A stretch of 64,000 nt of DNA from positions 1,550,001 to 1,614,000 of the forward strand of contig DAJPGJ010000001.1 in NCBI GenBank assembly GCA_025992705.1, in the 5' to 3' direction. A program made the translations under genes and the position numbers. The notes under the pieces are model-generated. The model saw only the letters and a program-made list of their open reading frames with translations, was not told where the DNA came from and searched no databases. Numbering within the stretch: the first letter of the stretch is position 1; every line of letters begins with the position of its first letter. Origin of the DNA: Coriobacteriaceae bacterium. Lineage in GTDB: Bacteria > Actinomycetota > Coriobacteriia > Coriobacteriales > QAMH01. Shown one piece after another: positions 34,978-43,217 of this stretch.

Positions 34978-37900
34978 TCAGCGGGCGGCGTCGACGGCGA
35001 GGCGGATGCGGTTCTCGCGGTTGAGCGCCGAGGACTCGGGATCGTAGTCAATGACCGTGATGCGCATGTTGGCAAAGCGCTCGTGCAGCTCACGCAGGGC
35101 CCCGCGGGCGCTCACGTGCCCCTTGAGGCAGCCAAAGCTCAGAAGGTAGATGACGTCGTGGATGCCCTGCTCGGCGAATGCGGCGAGTTGGTCGAGGTAG
35201 CGCACGTCATCGCCCTCGAGAAGCGCGGGGTCGGGCATGACGGGCTCGCATCCGAGCGAATCGAGCACCTCGACGATGCAATCGTTCATGAAGGGCTCGA
35301 ACACGATGAGCGGGTTGCCGACGATGCCGATGCGGGGGCGAGGATTCGAGTGAGATTTCTCGACTGCGCCGCCTTCGGCGGCTTCGCTCGAAATGACAGA
35401 GGGAGCCATGCCTTCGGCGGCTCCGCTCGAAATGACAGTGTCCCATGGCACCCAGACGTACTCGGGCGTGCGACCGCAGGCGCGCTCGACGATACGGGGC
35501 ACGGCATCGGTCAGGCAGGTCTCGCAGACCTGCGGAAGCTCGACGCGCGTGATACCGGAATCGTCGCGCAGCATGCGGATGACGCGCGCCGCCATCGCGT
35601 TGGCGGTGAAGCACACGTCCTTCACGCAGCTACGCCGCGCGCACTCAAGGTCGTTGGCATCGAGAGGTCGTTTGGCGAGATCGGCGAGCAGCGAAGCGGA
35701 TGAGCCGGCCCCGCTGTCATCTCGACCGGAGCGGCCGCCTGGCCGCGCAACGGAGAGATCTCGGGGCGGAGATTTCTCGACTCCGCTGCCTTCGGCAGCT
35801 TCGCTCGAAATGACAGGGGGTGCCGCTTCGTCCGCTTCGGCGGTTCCTCGCATGGCGATGGCCGCGGCAAGCGTGCGCAGGCGGATGCGGATATGCGCGA
35901 GATCGCTGATGTCGTCGACCTTGAGCGTCGTGCACGGCTTGCCCGCCGCGTCGAGCACGTCAGCTGCCTCCTCGACCGACACCGCCTCGAACCCGCAGCC
36001 AAACGACTGCAGAAACACGGCGTCGAGCTGCGGATGGCCGGCGACGAAGCGCGCGATCCCGACGAGCCGCTTGGCAGGCACCCATGGATACGCGCCATCG
36101 AGGTGCGCCTTCGCACGTGATGGGTCGGCCGCCGCGAGACCCGCCACGCCCAGCACCGCAAACCCCAACCGGGCGAGCTCGCGGTCAATGCCGTGCAGTA
36201 GCGCCTCGTCCATGTGATACGGACGTCCGGCGAGCACGATGCCGTGACGCGACGGATCCTCGGCAAGCCAGCGCAGGGCACCCTCGGACCGCTCCGCGAG
36301 CTCGGCGTTGACCTCCTCCTGGCGCTGCATCGCCATGGAAAACGCCCGGTCGAACTCGCCACGCGTGATGGCGGGCACCTCGTCGCCGGCGAGCTCGTTC
36401 ATGGCGTCGAACAGCCGCTCCATCGAGGCCTCGTCGCGAACGAATCGCGCGGGACGGTAGTTGGCGAGCTCGGGCGACACGATGGGCGCGAGACCGGCAC
36501 CGCTTCGGGCCGTCCCGACGTTGGCGGCAAGCGCGCTGGCGTATCCGGTCTGGACCGGGCAATGGTAGTTGCGCGTGAAGCGCGGCATGAAGACGGCATC
36601 GCAGCCGCCCTCGCACAGGCTGAAGTAGCGCACGTGCGACGTCTTGGCCGGATAGCACGCGCTCTCGGAAGGCACCGTCTCCCACGCCTCGCTCATGCGG
36701 TCGGCCTCGCAACCGGGTCGGGGCAGCATGACGCTGAAGCCGAGCTCGACGAGCAACGTGCGCCAGAAGGGTCGGTACGCGTAGAGCGCCATCGAGTCCA
36801 TGAGGCCGATGCGCCGCGAACCGCGACTCCCCCGCTGCTCAATGTCGCCAAACGACGCGATCAGGCGCTGCTCGTCGGCAATGACGTTGGGAGGTGGGAC
36901 TGGGACAGGGGGAGCCACCTCGTTCGCCTCTCCCCATCGGCGCCGCGGCTCGTCGAGGCCGCGTTCGCACTTGTTGTCGCTGACGAAGCAACGCGTCCTC
37001 TCGGCATCGAAGCTCACAATCGACAGCTCGCATGCGTTCGCGCAACCCGTGCACGCGACCTTCTCGCGACGAATCTCGAGACACCGAAGCTCGTCGAGGC
37101 TGATGAGACCGCTTTTCGCCGTCGTATCCGCACCCACCGCGTCGAGCGCGAAAAGCGCGCAGCCAATCGCTCCCATGAGGTGCGCCTGCGCGGGGCGCAC
37201 GGCCTCGACGCCGCACAGCAGCTCGAAGGCACGCAGCACGGCGTCCGAGCGGAAGGTTCCGCCCTGGACGACCACGCGCTGCCCGGGCTGCGGGATGCGA
37301 TCGTCACCGATGATGCGATGCAGGGCGTTCTTGACGACGGAGTACGCGACGCCGGCGGCGATGTCCTCGATCGGCGCACCGGTTTTCTGCGCGTGCTTGA
37401 CCCGCGAGTTCATGAAGACCGTACACTTGGTGCCCAGGTCGATGGGATGGCGCGCGAGCAGGGCATCATCGGCAAACTGCCACGGCGTCGTCTTGAGCGC
37501 GGCGGCCGTGCCCTCGATGAACGCGCCGCATCCGCTCGAGCACGCCTCGTTGAGCGCCGCATCGGTCACCATGCCGTGTCGCACCCACAGTGCCTTCATG
37601 TCCTGTCCGCCTATGTCGAGCAGGAAGTCGAGGTCATCGCATAGGTGCCGCGCCGAGCGAAGGTGCGCGGCCGTCTCGACCACCCCCATGTCGACCCCGA
37701 ATGCGGCGCGCAGCAGCTCCTCGCCGTAACCGGTCGCGCATGCGCGGGCAATCCACGTGCTCGACTTGGCATGGGGCAGGTACGAAGGCGGCTCGATCTT
37801 GCGATACAGCTCGTCGAGCGCCTCGCGCAGCGTCTCGATAAGGTCACCGCGAATGGGCTCGTAGACGCTGTAGACGATCTGCGCGTCGGCGTTGAGCGCG

Positions 37901-38913
37901 ACGAGCTTGAGGGTCGTCGAACCCGCATCGATGCCGAGGAACAAGGGGCCCGTCGCTTCGTAAATGCCCTGACGCTCGAACTCGGCTTGCGCATGCCGCG
38001 CGCGAAACGCCGCGAGTTCGTCGGCGTCCTCGAACAGCGGCGGCAGAAATGCGAGGTCGCTCTTGAGCTCGCCCATGTCGGCGATGCGCCGCTCGAGCTC
38101 TGACGTGTTCATGACGACGGGAGCACACCCCAGCGAACGCGTGTCATCCGAGAGCAGCGCTGCGCCCGTGACGGTGAACAGGTGCGCGTTCTTGGGCTTG
38201 ACGCCCTCATGCGCCGAAAGCCCGAGCGTCCGACGGAACGCGTGGACGAGATACGGCATGTGCTCGAGCGGACCGCCCAGGAAGACGACGTTGCCGCGGA
38301 TGGGGCGCCCGCAGGCCAGCCCCGACAGCGTCTGGCGCACGACGGCGTCGAAAACGCTCGCGGCGATGTCGGCCTTGCTCGCGCCGGCGTTGAGCAGCGG
38401 GCGCACGTCGGTCTGCGCGAACACGGCACAGCGCGAGGCGATCGGATAGCTGCGGCTCGCGCCAAAGGCCAGCTGGCTCATCTGGCTGCTGCGCATGTCG
38501 AGCATGTAGGCGATGGTGTCGATGAATCCGCCGGTTCCACCCGCGCACGTCGCGTTCATGCGCTGCTCGGGGCGCTCGTCGAGGTAGATGATCTTCGCGT
38601 CCTCACCGCCGAGCTCGATGACGACATCGGCGTCTGGCTCGAGGCCGCGCACGGCATGGGTCGTGGCGACGACCTCCTGTACGAAGGGAATGCCGAGGAC
38701 GCGCGCGACCTCGATTGCGGCCGATCCGGTCATGGCGATCGACGCGTCGACGGGGCCGTGGCGCCAGTTGAAGTCGTGAATTGCCTCGCCCAGCGTGCGC
38801 GCGATGTTGGCGCGATGGCGCATGTAGGTGTCGTAGACGACGGCGCCCGACTCATCGAGCACGACGAGCTTGAGCGTCTTGGAACCGGCGTCGATGCCGA
38901 TGCGATACGTCAT
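34978..38913 (-). CDS. 2-hydroxyacyl-CoA dehydratase activase-like protein, double ASKHA
   Basis: 1311 residues from ATG (MTYRIGIDAGSKTLKLVVLD), preceded by GAGG. Two BadF/HgdC-type ASKHA ATPase domains (IDAGSKTLK; IDAGSTTLK near 340), each with a cluster Cys (NATCAGGTGGF; NEACSSGCGAF). A DUF2229/dehydratase-like part follows (GLMDSMALYAYRPFWRTLLV; CPVQTGYASAL) and a C-terminal segment with CETCLTDAVPR and SFGCLKGHVSARG. Such giant fusions are common in anaerobes, and a radical or low-potential electron role is inferred; the substrate is not known. Odd: palindromic repeats are inserted in frame at 35353-35438 and 35716-35816, adding VISSEAAEG-type peptides. No partner dehydratase genes are adjacent. 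Confidence 0.9.
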   Translation of the reverse strand: MTYRIGIDAGSKTLKLVVLDESGAVVYDTYMRHRANIARTLGEAIHDFNWRHGPVDASIAMTGSAAIEVARVLGIPFVQEVVATTHAVRGLEPDADVVIELGGEDAKIIYLDERPEQRMNATCAGGTGGFIDTIAYMLDMRSSQMSQLAFGASRSYPIASRCAVFAQTDVRPLLNAGASKADIAASVFDAVVRQTLSGLACGRPIRGNVVFLGGPLEHMPYLVHAFRRTLGLSAHEGVKPKNAHLFTVTGAALLSDDTRSLGCAPVVMNTSELERRIADMGELKSDLAFLPPLFEDADELAAFRARHAQAEFERQGIYEATGPLFLGIDAGSTTLKLVALNADAQIVYSVYEPIRGDLIETLREALDELYRKIEPPSYLPHAKSSTWIARACATGYGEELLRAAFGVDMGVVETAAHLRSARHLCDDLDFLLDIGGQDMKALWVRHGMVTDAALNEACSSGCGAFIEGTAAALKTTPWQFADDALLARHPIDLGTKCTVFMNSRVKHAQKTGAPIEDIAAGVAYSVVKNALHRIIGDDRIPQPGQRVVVQGGTFRSDAVLRAFELLCGVEAVRPAQAHLMGAIGCALFALDAVGADTTAKSGLISLDELRCLEIRREKVACTGCANACELSIVSFDAERTRCFVSDNKCERGLDEPRRRWGEANEVAPPVPVPPPNVIADEQRLIASFGDIEQRGSRGSRRIGLMDSMALYAYRPFWRTLLVELGFSVMLPRPGCEADRMSEAWETVPSESACYPAKTSHVRYFSLCEGGCDAVFMPRFTRNYHCPVQTGYASALAANVGTARSGAGLAPIVSPELANYRPARFVRDEASMERLFDAMNELAGDEVPAITRGEFDRAFSMAMQRQEEVNAELAERSEGALRWLAEDPSRHGIVLAGRPYHMDEALLHGIDRELARLGFAVLGVAGLAAADPSRAKAHLDGAYPWVPAKRLVGIARFVAGHPQLDAVFLQSFGCGFEAVSVEEAADVLDAAGKPCTTLKVDDISDLAHIRIRLRTLAAAIAMRGTAEADEAAPPVISSEAAEGSGVEKSPPRDLSVARPGGRSGRDDSGAGSSASLLADLAKRPLDANDLECARRSCVKDVCFTANAMAARVIRMLRDDSGITRVELPQVCETCLTDAVPRIVERACGRTPEYVWVPWDTVISSGAAEGMAPSVISSEAAEGGAVEKSHSNPRPRIGIVGNPLIVFEPFMNDCIVEVLDSLGCEPVMPDPALLEGDDVRYLDQLAAFAEQGIHDVIYLLSFGCLKGHVSARGALRELHERFANMRITVIDYDPESSALNRENRIRLAVDAAR
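35353..35438. repeat. Intragenic palindromic repeat, one full and one partial copy
   Basis: The full copy (35353-35399) runs from GAGATTTCTCGACTGCG to CTCGAAATGACAG around a GCCGCC-TTC-GGCGGC stem. A partial copy sharing CCTTCGGCGGCTCCGCTCG ends at about 35438. On the coding strand they are read in frame as VISSEAAEGGAVEKS and VISSGAAEG. Related copies lie at 35769-35816 (same gene) and 40124-40171 (intergenic). Confidence 0.8.
35716..35816. repeat. Intragenic palindromic repeat, second insertion
   Basis: The part 35769-35816 is another copy of the GAGATTTCTCGACT..GAAATGACAG element. Next to it, 35716-35768 is a second type with a GGCCGCCTGGCC core flanked by TCATCTCGACCGGAGCG and GGAGAGATCTCG. 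In the gene product the region reads VISSEAAEGSGVEKS followed by RDLSVARPGGRSGRDDS. Removal of this low-conservation linker would leave the flanking activase domains in frame. Confidence 0.75.
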
Positions 38914-39047
38914 GGGCGACCTCGGGGCGACGAATGAATGAGACAAATCCAGCCCGGCGGGATTTGTCTCATTATTATACGAGGCGGGAAATAAGGTGTG
39001 AGGGCGAAAATGCAGCCCGATGCCGAGCCGTTGCCTTGGAGCAACCA

Positions 39048-39074
39048 GACAAAAGTCGCCGGGGCACTTTTGTC
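39048..39074. repeat. Second copy of the GACAAAAGT palindrome
   Basis: Exact reverse complement of 31192-31218. It ends at the stop codon of the XRE-membrane gene (39075) and may act as its terminator. The same core in two unrelated places shows a dispersed repeat family. Confidence 0.7.
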
Positions 39075-39959
39075 TTATTTACGGCGCTTCCTCCACCAAT
39101 GCGAGAGCGCTCCGCAAAGCCAGCCCACGAGGGGAATCGTCAGGAACACCACCCACGCGGGATGCGGCTGCCCGCAGACGAACGCCATGTAGCAGAACCA
39201 GCAAATCGCGCCGACCACGTAGAGCGTGCAGAAGAACGCCGCGATGTGCTTGGCACCGAAAAGGCCGCCGAGCGCATAGTAGACGGGAATGGCGGCGATC
39301 AGGAACAGACCATAGCCCCATGCGTCGTACACGAGCCCAACTAATATATATGCGATGAGCACCACCAGCGGAAACGGAAATCGGTTCCACGCGCGCAGAA
39401 ACAACGACCCCTTCTTGCCCGTGCCCATGTACGCGTTCGCATCGGCCAGGTTGTCGAACTCGCGGTCGTTGATGTGGACGCCATCCCAGCCCACGTGCAC
39501 GTGGTCACCCTTCTTGCCATCGACGACGTTCACACCATCGCGCCAGTTGATGTGGACGTAGTCCTTGCCGTCCTCGACATGGATGCCATCGAAGCCTATA
39601 TGGGTCGTGCCGTCGCCCTTGCGAGACGTGGCGTCGTCTTCGGCGGCGGCGTCACCATCGGCGTCGTCTTCGCCAGCACCCGCATCGAAACCGGGCTCAC
39701 CGACAGCGTCCTCTTCCGCATCCTCTCCGCAAGCCGTATCAGCGTCGTTGCGTTCCACGTCCGTATACAGCAGATCGTCGAGCGAGACGTCGTAGAGGCG
39801 CGCCAGGGATATGAGGTTGTCCGTGTCGGGCGAAGACTCCGAGCACTCCCACTTGGAGACGGCCTGCCGCGAGACGCCGAGCTTCTCGGCAAGCTCCTCC
39901 TGCGTGAGGCCCGCCGCACGACGCCGGTCCGCCAGCCGCTTCGCGATATCTACATCCAT
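39075..39959 (-). CDS. XRE-family regulator with acidic linker and C-terminal membrane domain
   Basis: About 294 residues from ATG at 39959 (MDVDIAKRLADRRRAAGLTQ), with AAAGGA upstream. HTH in the first 60 residues (LAEKLGVSRQAVSKWE, then SSPDTDNLISLARLYDVSLD). A very acidic linker (EDAEEDAVGEPGFDAGAGED) follows, then a repeated strand motif, GFDGIHVEDGKDYVHINW and GWDGVHINDREF. Three or four hydrophobic segments close the protein (FPLVVLIAYILVGLVYD, HIAAFFCTLYVVGAICWF). This design suggests a membrane-tethered transcription factor. Signal and targets are unknown. Confidence 0.8.
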   Translation of the reverse strand: MDVDIAKRLADRRRAAGLTQEELAEKLGVSRQAVSKWECSESSPDTDNLISLARLYDVSLDDLLYTDVERNDADTACGEDAEEDAVGEPGFDAGAGEDDADGDAAAEDDATSRKGDGTTHIGFDGIHVEDGKDYVHINWRDGVNVVDGKKGDHVHVGWDGVHINDREFDNLADANAYMGTGKKGSLFLRAWNRFPFPLVVLIAYILVGLVYDAWGYGLFLIAAIPVYYALGGLFGAKHIAAFFCTLYVVGAICWFCYMAFVCGQPHPAWVVFLTIPLVGWLCGALSHWWRKRRK

Positions 39960-40123
39960 GTGCGTCCTTTCTCCTGCAAGCATGATAAGCCATGTCTGTT
40001 GGGGAAGTTACGGGAGAGCAGCTGGTTGCGCCAGCGATTCTAGTTGGAACTTCGCGCAATTATCGGTTGCGCGCATGCGTCTGAGCGGGGAAATGCGTGC
40101 GTGCTACGCGAAGGGCGAGGAGA

Positions 40124-40171
40124 GAGATTTCTCGACTGCGCAGCCTTCGGCTGCTTCGCTCGAAATGACAG
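40124..40171. repeat. Intergenic copy of the GAGATTTCTCGACT palindromic repeat
   Basis: Same element as inside the activase gene, with the stem GCAGCC-TTC-GGCTGC, here in the leader of the lipoprotein gene about 100 bases before its ATG. Opposite or equal orientation cannot matter much for a near palindrome, but the outer arms show it in the same orientation as the copies at 35353 and 35769. Confidence 0.8.
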
Positions 40172-40271
40172 GAGAGATGTGTGCACATTTGTCACACGAC
40201 GTTTACAAAAGCCGCGGGGCACCCGTGTTAGAATCACGGCCAATACGCTCGCGATGGAAGGGACGTTCATC

Positions 40272-41300
40272 ATGAAGGCACGGCGAATCATCGTCACGAC
40301 GCTGGTCACGTTGGCCCTGGGTTGCTGTGTGGTCGGCCTCGGCGCTTGCGCATCGGGAGGCACGCCGAGTAACGGCGCCAACGGCGAAGGCGGAGCCCCC
40401 CTCACGGTGGCGGCCATGAAGGGCCCGACGGCCATCGGCATGGCCCATCTCATGCAGGAGCAAGACGCCTTGGCCGATGACGGCAAGAAACCGGCTTACG
40501 AATTCACGGTCGCGGCCACGGCCGATGAGCTCGTCCCACGCGTGGCGACTGGCGAATTCGACATCGCCTGCGTGCCCGCCAATCTCGCCGCCAGGCTCTA
40601 CAAGCAGACCAACGGTGACATCCGCGTCATCGGCATCAACACGCTCGGCGTGCTCTACGGCATCTCCTACGATGGCGCCGTCCAGAACCTCGACAACCTC
40701 GCCGGACGCACGGTCTACCTCACCGGCAAGGGCTCGGTTCCGGGCTATACCGTTGAGTATCTGCTGGACAAGTCCGGGCTCTCCGATCGCGTCGCGCTCG
40801 AGTACGTCTCCGAGCCTTCCGAGGCGCTCGCCCGTCTCAACGCCGACCACACGACCGTCGCCATCGTGCCCGAACCCTTCGCGACCGCCTCGCTTGCCAA
40901 GGATGCCGATCTTGTCCGCGTACTCGACATGACCGCGCTGTGGGATGAGTCCTCCGCGGGCAAGGAGGAGCATGGTCGCTTCGTCACGGGCGTTACCGTG
41001 GCGAGAAGCGAGCTCATCGACAACGATCCCGAGAGCCTCGCCCGCTTCATGGACGCGTGGGGCGCCTCGGTGCAAGCGGGACTCGCGAACCCCTCCTCCA
41101 TCGCCCAGACGCTCGTGGATTTCGGAATATTAGGCAACGCGTCTATCGCTGATGCGGCCGTACCGCGCTGCAACATCGTCTGCATACTCCACGAGCAGAT
41201 GAAGGAGGACCTCTCGGGCTACTTGCAGGCGCTCTACGAGGCCGAGCCCTCCTCCATCGGCGGCGAACTCCCCGACGACGGCTTCTACTACATAGGCTAG
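40272..41300 (+). CDS. ABC transporter substrate-binding lipoprotein (NMT1/SsuA type)
   Basis: 342 residues from ATG (MKARRIIVTTLVTLALGCCV). A lipoprotein signal peptide ends with the lipobox LGAC, followed by a Gly/Ser/Asn-rich tether. The mature part has the type II periplasmic binding fold of the NMT1/TauA group: LTVAAMKGPTAIGMAHLM, GEFDIACVPANLAARLY, then GSVPGYTVEYLLDKSG. The longer open frame upstream runs through a palindromic repeat and is not coding. It is followed 10 bases later by its fused permease-ATPase. Ligand unknown; nitrate, sulfonate or thiamine-precursor-like molecules are the usual class. Confidence 0.9.
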   Translation: MKARRIIVTTLVTLALGCCVVGLGACASGGTPSNGANGEGGAPLTVAAMKGPTAIGMAHLMQEQDALADDGKKPAYEFTVAATADELVPRVATGEFDIACVPANLAARLYKQTNGDIRVIGINTLGVLYGISYDGAVQNLDNLAGRTVYLTGKGSVPGYTVEYLLDKSGLSDRVALEYVSEPSEALARLNADHTTVAIVPEPFATASLAKDADLVRVLDMTALWDESSAGKEEHGRFVTGVTVARSELIDNDPESLARFMDAWGASVQAGLANPSSIAQTLVDFGILGNASIADAAVPRCNIVCILHEQMKEDLSGYLQALYEAEPSSIGGELPDDGFYYIG

Positions 41301-41310
41301 CGGGCTTCCC

Positions 41311-42747
41311 GTGGGCAACGACCACCAGACGCGCAATCGACGCTCCCCCGCCGCCTTCGCGAAGAGGGCTCTGGCCGTCATCGCCTGGCTCGTCATCTGG
41401 CAGCTCATCGCGGCCGCCCTCGGCAATCCCTGGCTGCTCAGCGGCCCGGTCGAGACCGCGCAGACATGGGGTCAGCTCGTGCTCACCGCGAGCTTCTGGC
41501 AGGCGGTCGCCTCCTCGATCGCGCGCATCGCGATTGGCTACGGCATCGCCTTCGTCGCCGGCTGCGTCCTGGGATACCTGGCCGCGAAGCTCCCCGGCCT
41601 GCGCATCTTCCTCAAACCCGCCATCCTCGTCGTCAAGAGCGCACCGGTCGTCTGCGTCATCGCGCTGCTGCTCGTCGCGGCGGGATCGCACGTGACCACC
41701 GCCATCGTGGTCGGACTCGTCGTCTTTCCGCAGTTCTACCATGCGGTCATGGAGGCGTCGCTTTCCCGTGACAGCGAGGTCGACAAGGTCCTGGACGTCT
41801 TTGGCGTACCGGCCATGCGGCGGGCGCTGTGCGTGGAACTCGTCGCCTTCGGCACCTCCGTACGAGCCGCGACGGCAACGGCCGCAGGTCTGGCCTGGAA
41901 GTCCGGCGTGGCTGCCGAGCTCATCGGCCTGCCGGGCATCTCGATTGGCGAGGGCGTGTACCTGGCGAAGATCTCGTTGGACAGCGCCTCGATCATCGCC
42001 TGGACGGCGACGGTCATCGTGCTGAGCTGGCTGTCCGAAAAGCTCCTGGTCAAGCTCGTGGACGCGATCGTGAAACTGCCGAGACGTTGGCTGACCGCAC
42101 GGGTGCGCACGGCCATGGCCGCAAAGGGCGCCGATGCGCCGGTGGCCACGGCGCCGACGGGCCTGCGCATCGAGGGGCTCGCATGCGTCTACGACACCGA
42201 GGGCAGTACTCCCCTGTGTCTGGACTACGAGGACCTGACCATGGCCGCCGGCGCGCGCCTGTGCGTGATGGCGCCATCCGGTGCCGGCAAAACCACCCTG
42301 CTGTCCATGGTGGCCGGCATCAAGCGACCCAGCGCGGGCGCCATCGCCCATGATGACGGGCAGACACCGGCCATGGCTACGGTGCTGCAGGACTGCACGC
42401 TGCTACCCTGGGCCTCGGCCCTCGAGAACATCGCGCTCGTGGCAAAGGACGTCTCCGAGATACGCCGCGGCGCGCATCTATGCCGCACGATGCTCGACGA
42501 GGAGGCGCTGGCCAAGCCGTCACGCGCGCTTTCGGGCGGCATGCGCCGTCGCGCCGAGCTCGCCCGCGCCCTGGCCCATCCCAGCTCGCTCGTCATCCTC
42601 GACGAGCCCTTCGCCGGACTTGACGAGGCGACGAAGGAACGCTGCACGCGGGTTATCGACGATGAGCTGGATGGCCGCACCCTCATCATCGCCACGCACG
42701 ACGAGAAGGACGCACGGGCACTGGGCTGCGACATCGTGAGGCTGTAG
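41311..42747 (+). CDS. ABC transporter permease fused to ATPase (NitT/TauT type)
   Basis: 478 residues, GTG start. Residues 1-250 form a BPD permease with about six helices and the EAA-like loop VFGVPAMRRALCVELVAFGT. Residues 275-478 form an ATPase: Walker A APSGAGKTTLL, Q-loop VLQDCTLLPWASALENIAL, signature ALSGGMRRRAELARAL, Walker B LVILDEPFAGLD, His in IIATHDEKD. In most bacteria these are separate SsuC and SsuB proteins; here one chain would give the whole importer as a homodimer. The lipoprotein gene lies directly upstream. Confidence 0.92.
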   Translation: MGNDHQTRNRRSPAAFAKRALAVIAWLVIWQLIAAALGNPWLLSGPVETAQTWGQLVLTASFWQAVASSIARIAIGYGIAFVAGCVLGYLAAKLPGLRIFLKPAILVVKSAPVVCVIALLLVAAGSHVTTAIVVGLVVFPQFYHAVMEASLSRDSEVDKVLDVFGVPAMRRALCVELVAFGTSVRAATATAAGLAWKSGVAAELIGLPGISIGEGVYLAKISLDSASIIAWTATVIVLSWLSEKLLVKLVDAIVKLPRRWLTARVRTAMAAKGADAPVATAPTGLRIEGLACVYDTEGSTPLCLDYEDLTMAAGARLCVMAPSGAGKTTLLSMVAGIKRPSAGAIAHDDGQTPAMATVLQDCTLLPWASALENIALVAKDVSEIRRGAHLCRTMLDEEALAKPSRALSGGMRRRAELARALAHPSSLVILDEPFAGLDEATKERCTRVIDDELDGRTLIIATHDEKDARALGCDIVRL

Positions 42748-42784
42748 GCGCGAGAGGGCCGTCGCGCCAGGGATTCAAACCGAC

Positions 42785-43032
42785 GCGCGTAGCCATCAGC
42801 CCGCAAAACGTGGCGCAACAGGCGATGAATGCCCAAAACTGCGCCCTCGTGGCTGCCCGGTGCCAAGTCCTGCGGTCACATGACAGCAAAACGCGGCGCA
42901 ACGCCGGGGCGCGCAGCCACCCAACCGCAAAACGTGGCACGGCAGGTGATAGCTGCCCAAAATTGTGTCCCCGTGGCCGTCCGGTGCCAAGTCCTGCGGT
43001 CACATGACAGCAAAACGCGGCGAGATGCCAAT
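42785..43032 (+). repeat. Tandem repeat, two copies of about 124 bp
   Basis: Two adjacent units, 42785-42908 and 42909-43032. The segment GGTGCCAAGTCCTGCGGTCA and the following CATGACAGCAAAACGCGGCG are identical in both; the first half of each unit has diverged more. Each unit contains GCAAAACGTGGC and GCAAAACGCGGC. No coding frame is convincing. It fills most of the 470-base gap between the ABC gene and the hydrogenase operon. Confidence 0.8.
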
Positions 43033-43217
43033 GAGGTGGTGACTCTGAGTTGCTGCCTCGCTTTTCATCCTCGGGGCATGATGACCATGCACACTGTTTA
43101 CGTTAGATTGAGTGCGCGTTGCGTATGTGCCTAATCCCATCTGCATTGTTAACGTAATCGTTACATTCGTACGCTAGCATTTACGCACTTGTCTATAGCT
43201 CCGGGAGGAAGAGCCTT

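Noticed and set aside
35353..35816. Spaced repeats in the activase gene as a CRISPR array
   Set aside because: Only a few unevenly spaced palindromic copies, lying inside a coding frame, with no spacer pattern or cas genes.
40044..40271. Long N-terminal extension of the substrate-binding lipoprotein
   Set aside because: It runs through a palindromic repeat and would put the signal peptide in the middle of the protein; the ATG at 40272 gives a proper lipoprotein signal.
42758..42800. tRNA-like T-arm (GTTTGAATCCC on the minus strand)
   Set aside because: No acceptor or anticodon stem can be built around it, and the T-stem does not pair.
43090..43190. Repeated TTACGTTA/TTAACGTAA words upstream of the hydrogenase operon as a regulator site
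   Set aside because: The copies are imperfect and match no operator I know, such as Rex; too weak to call.
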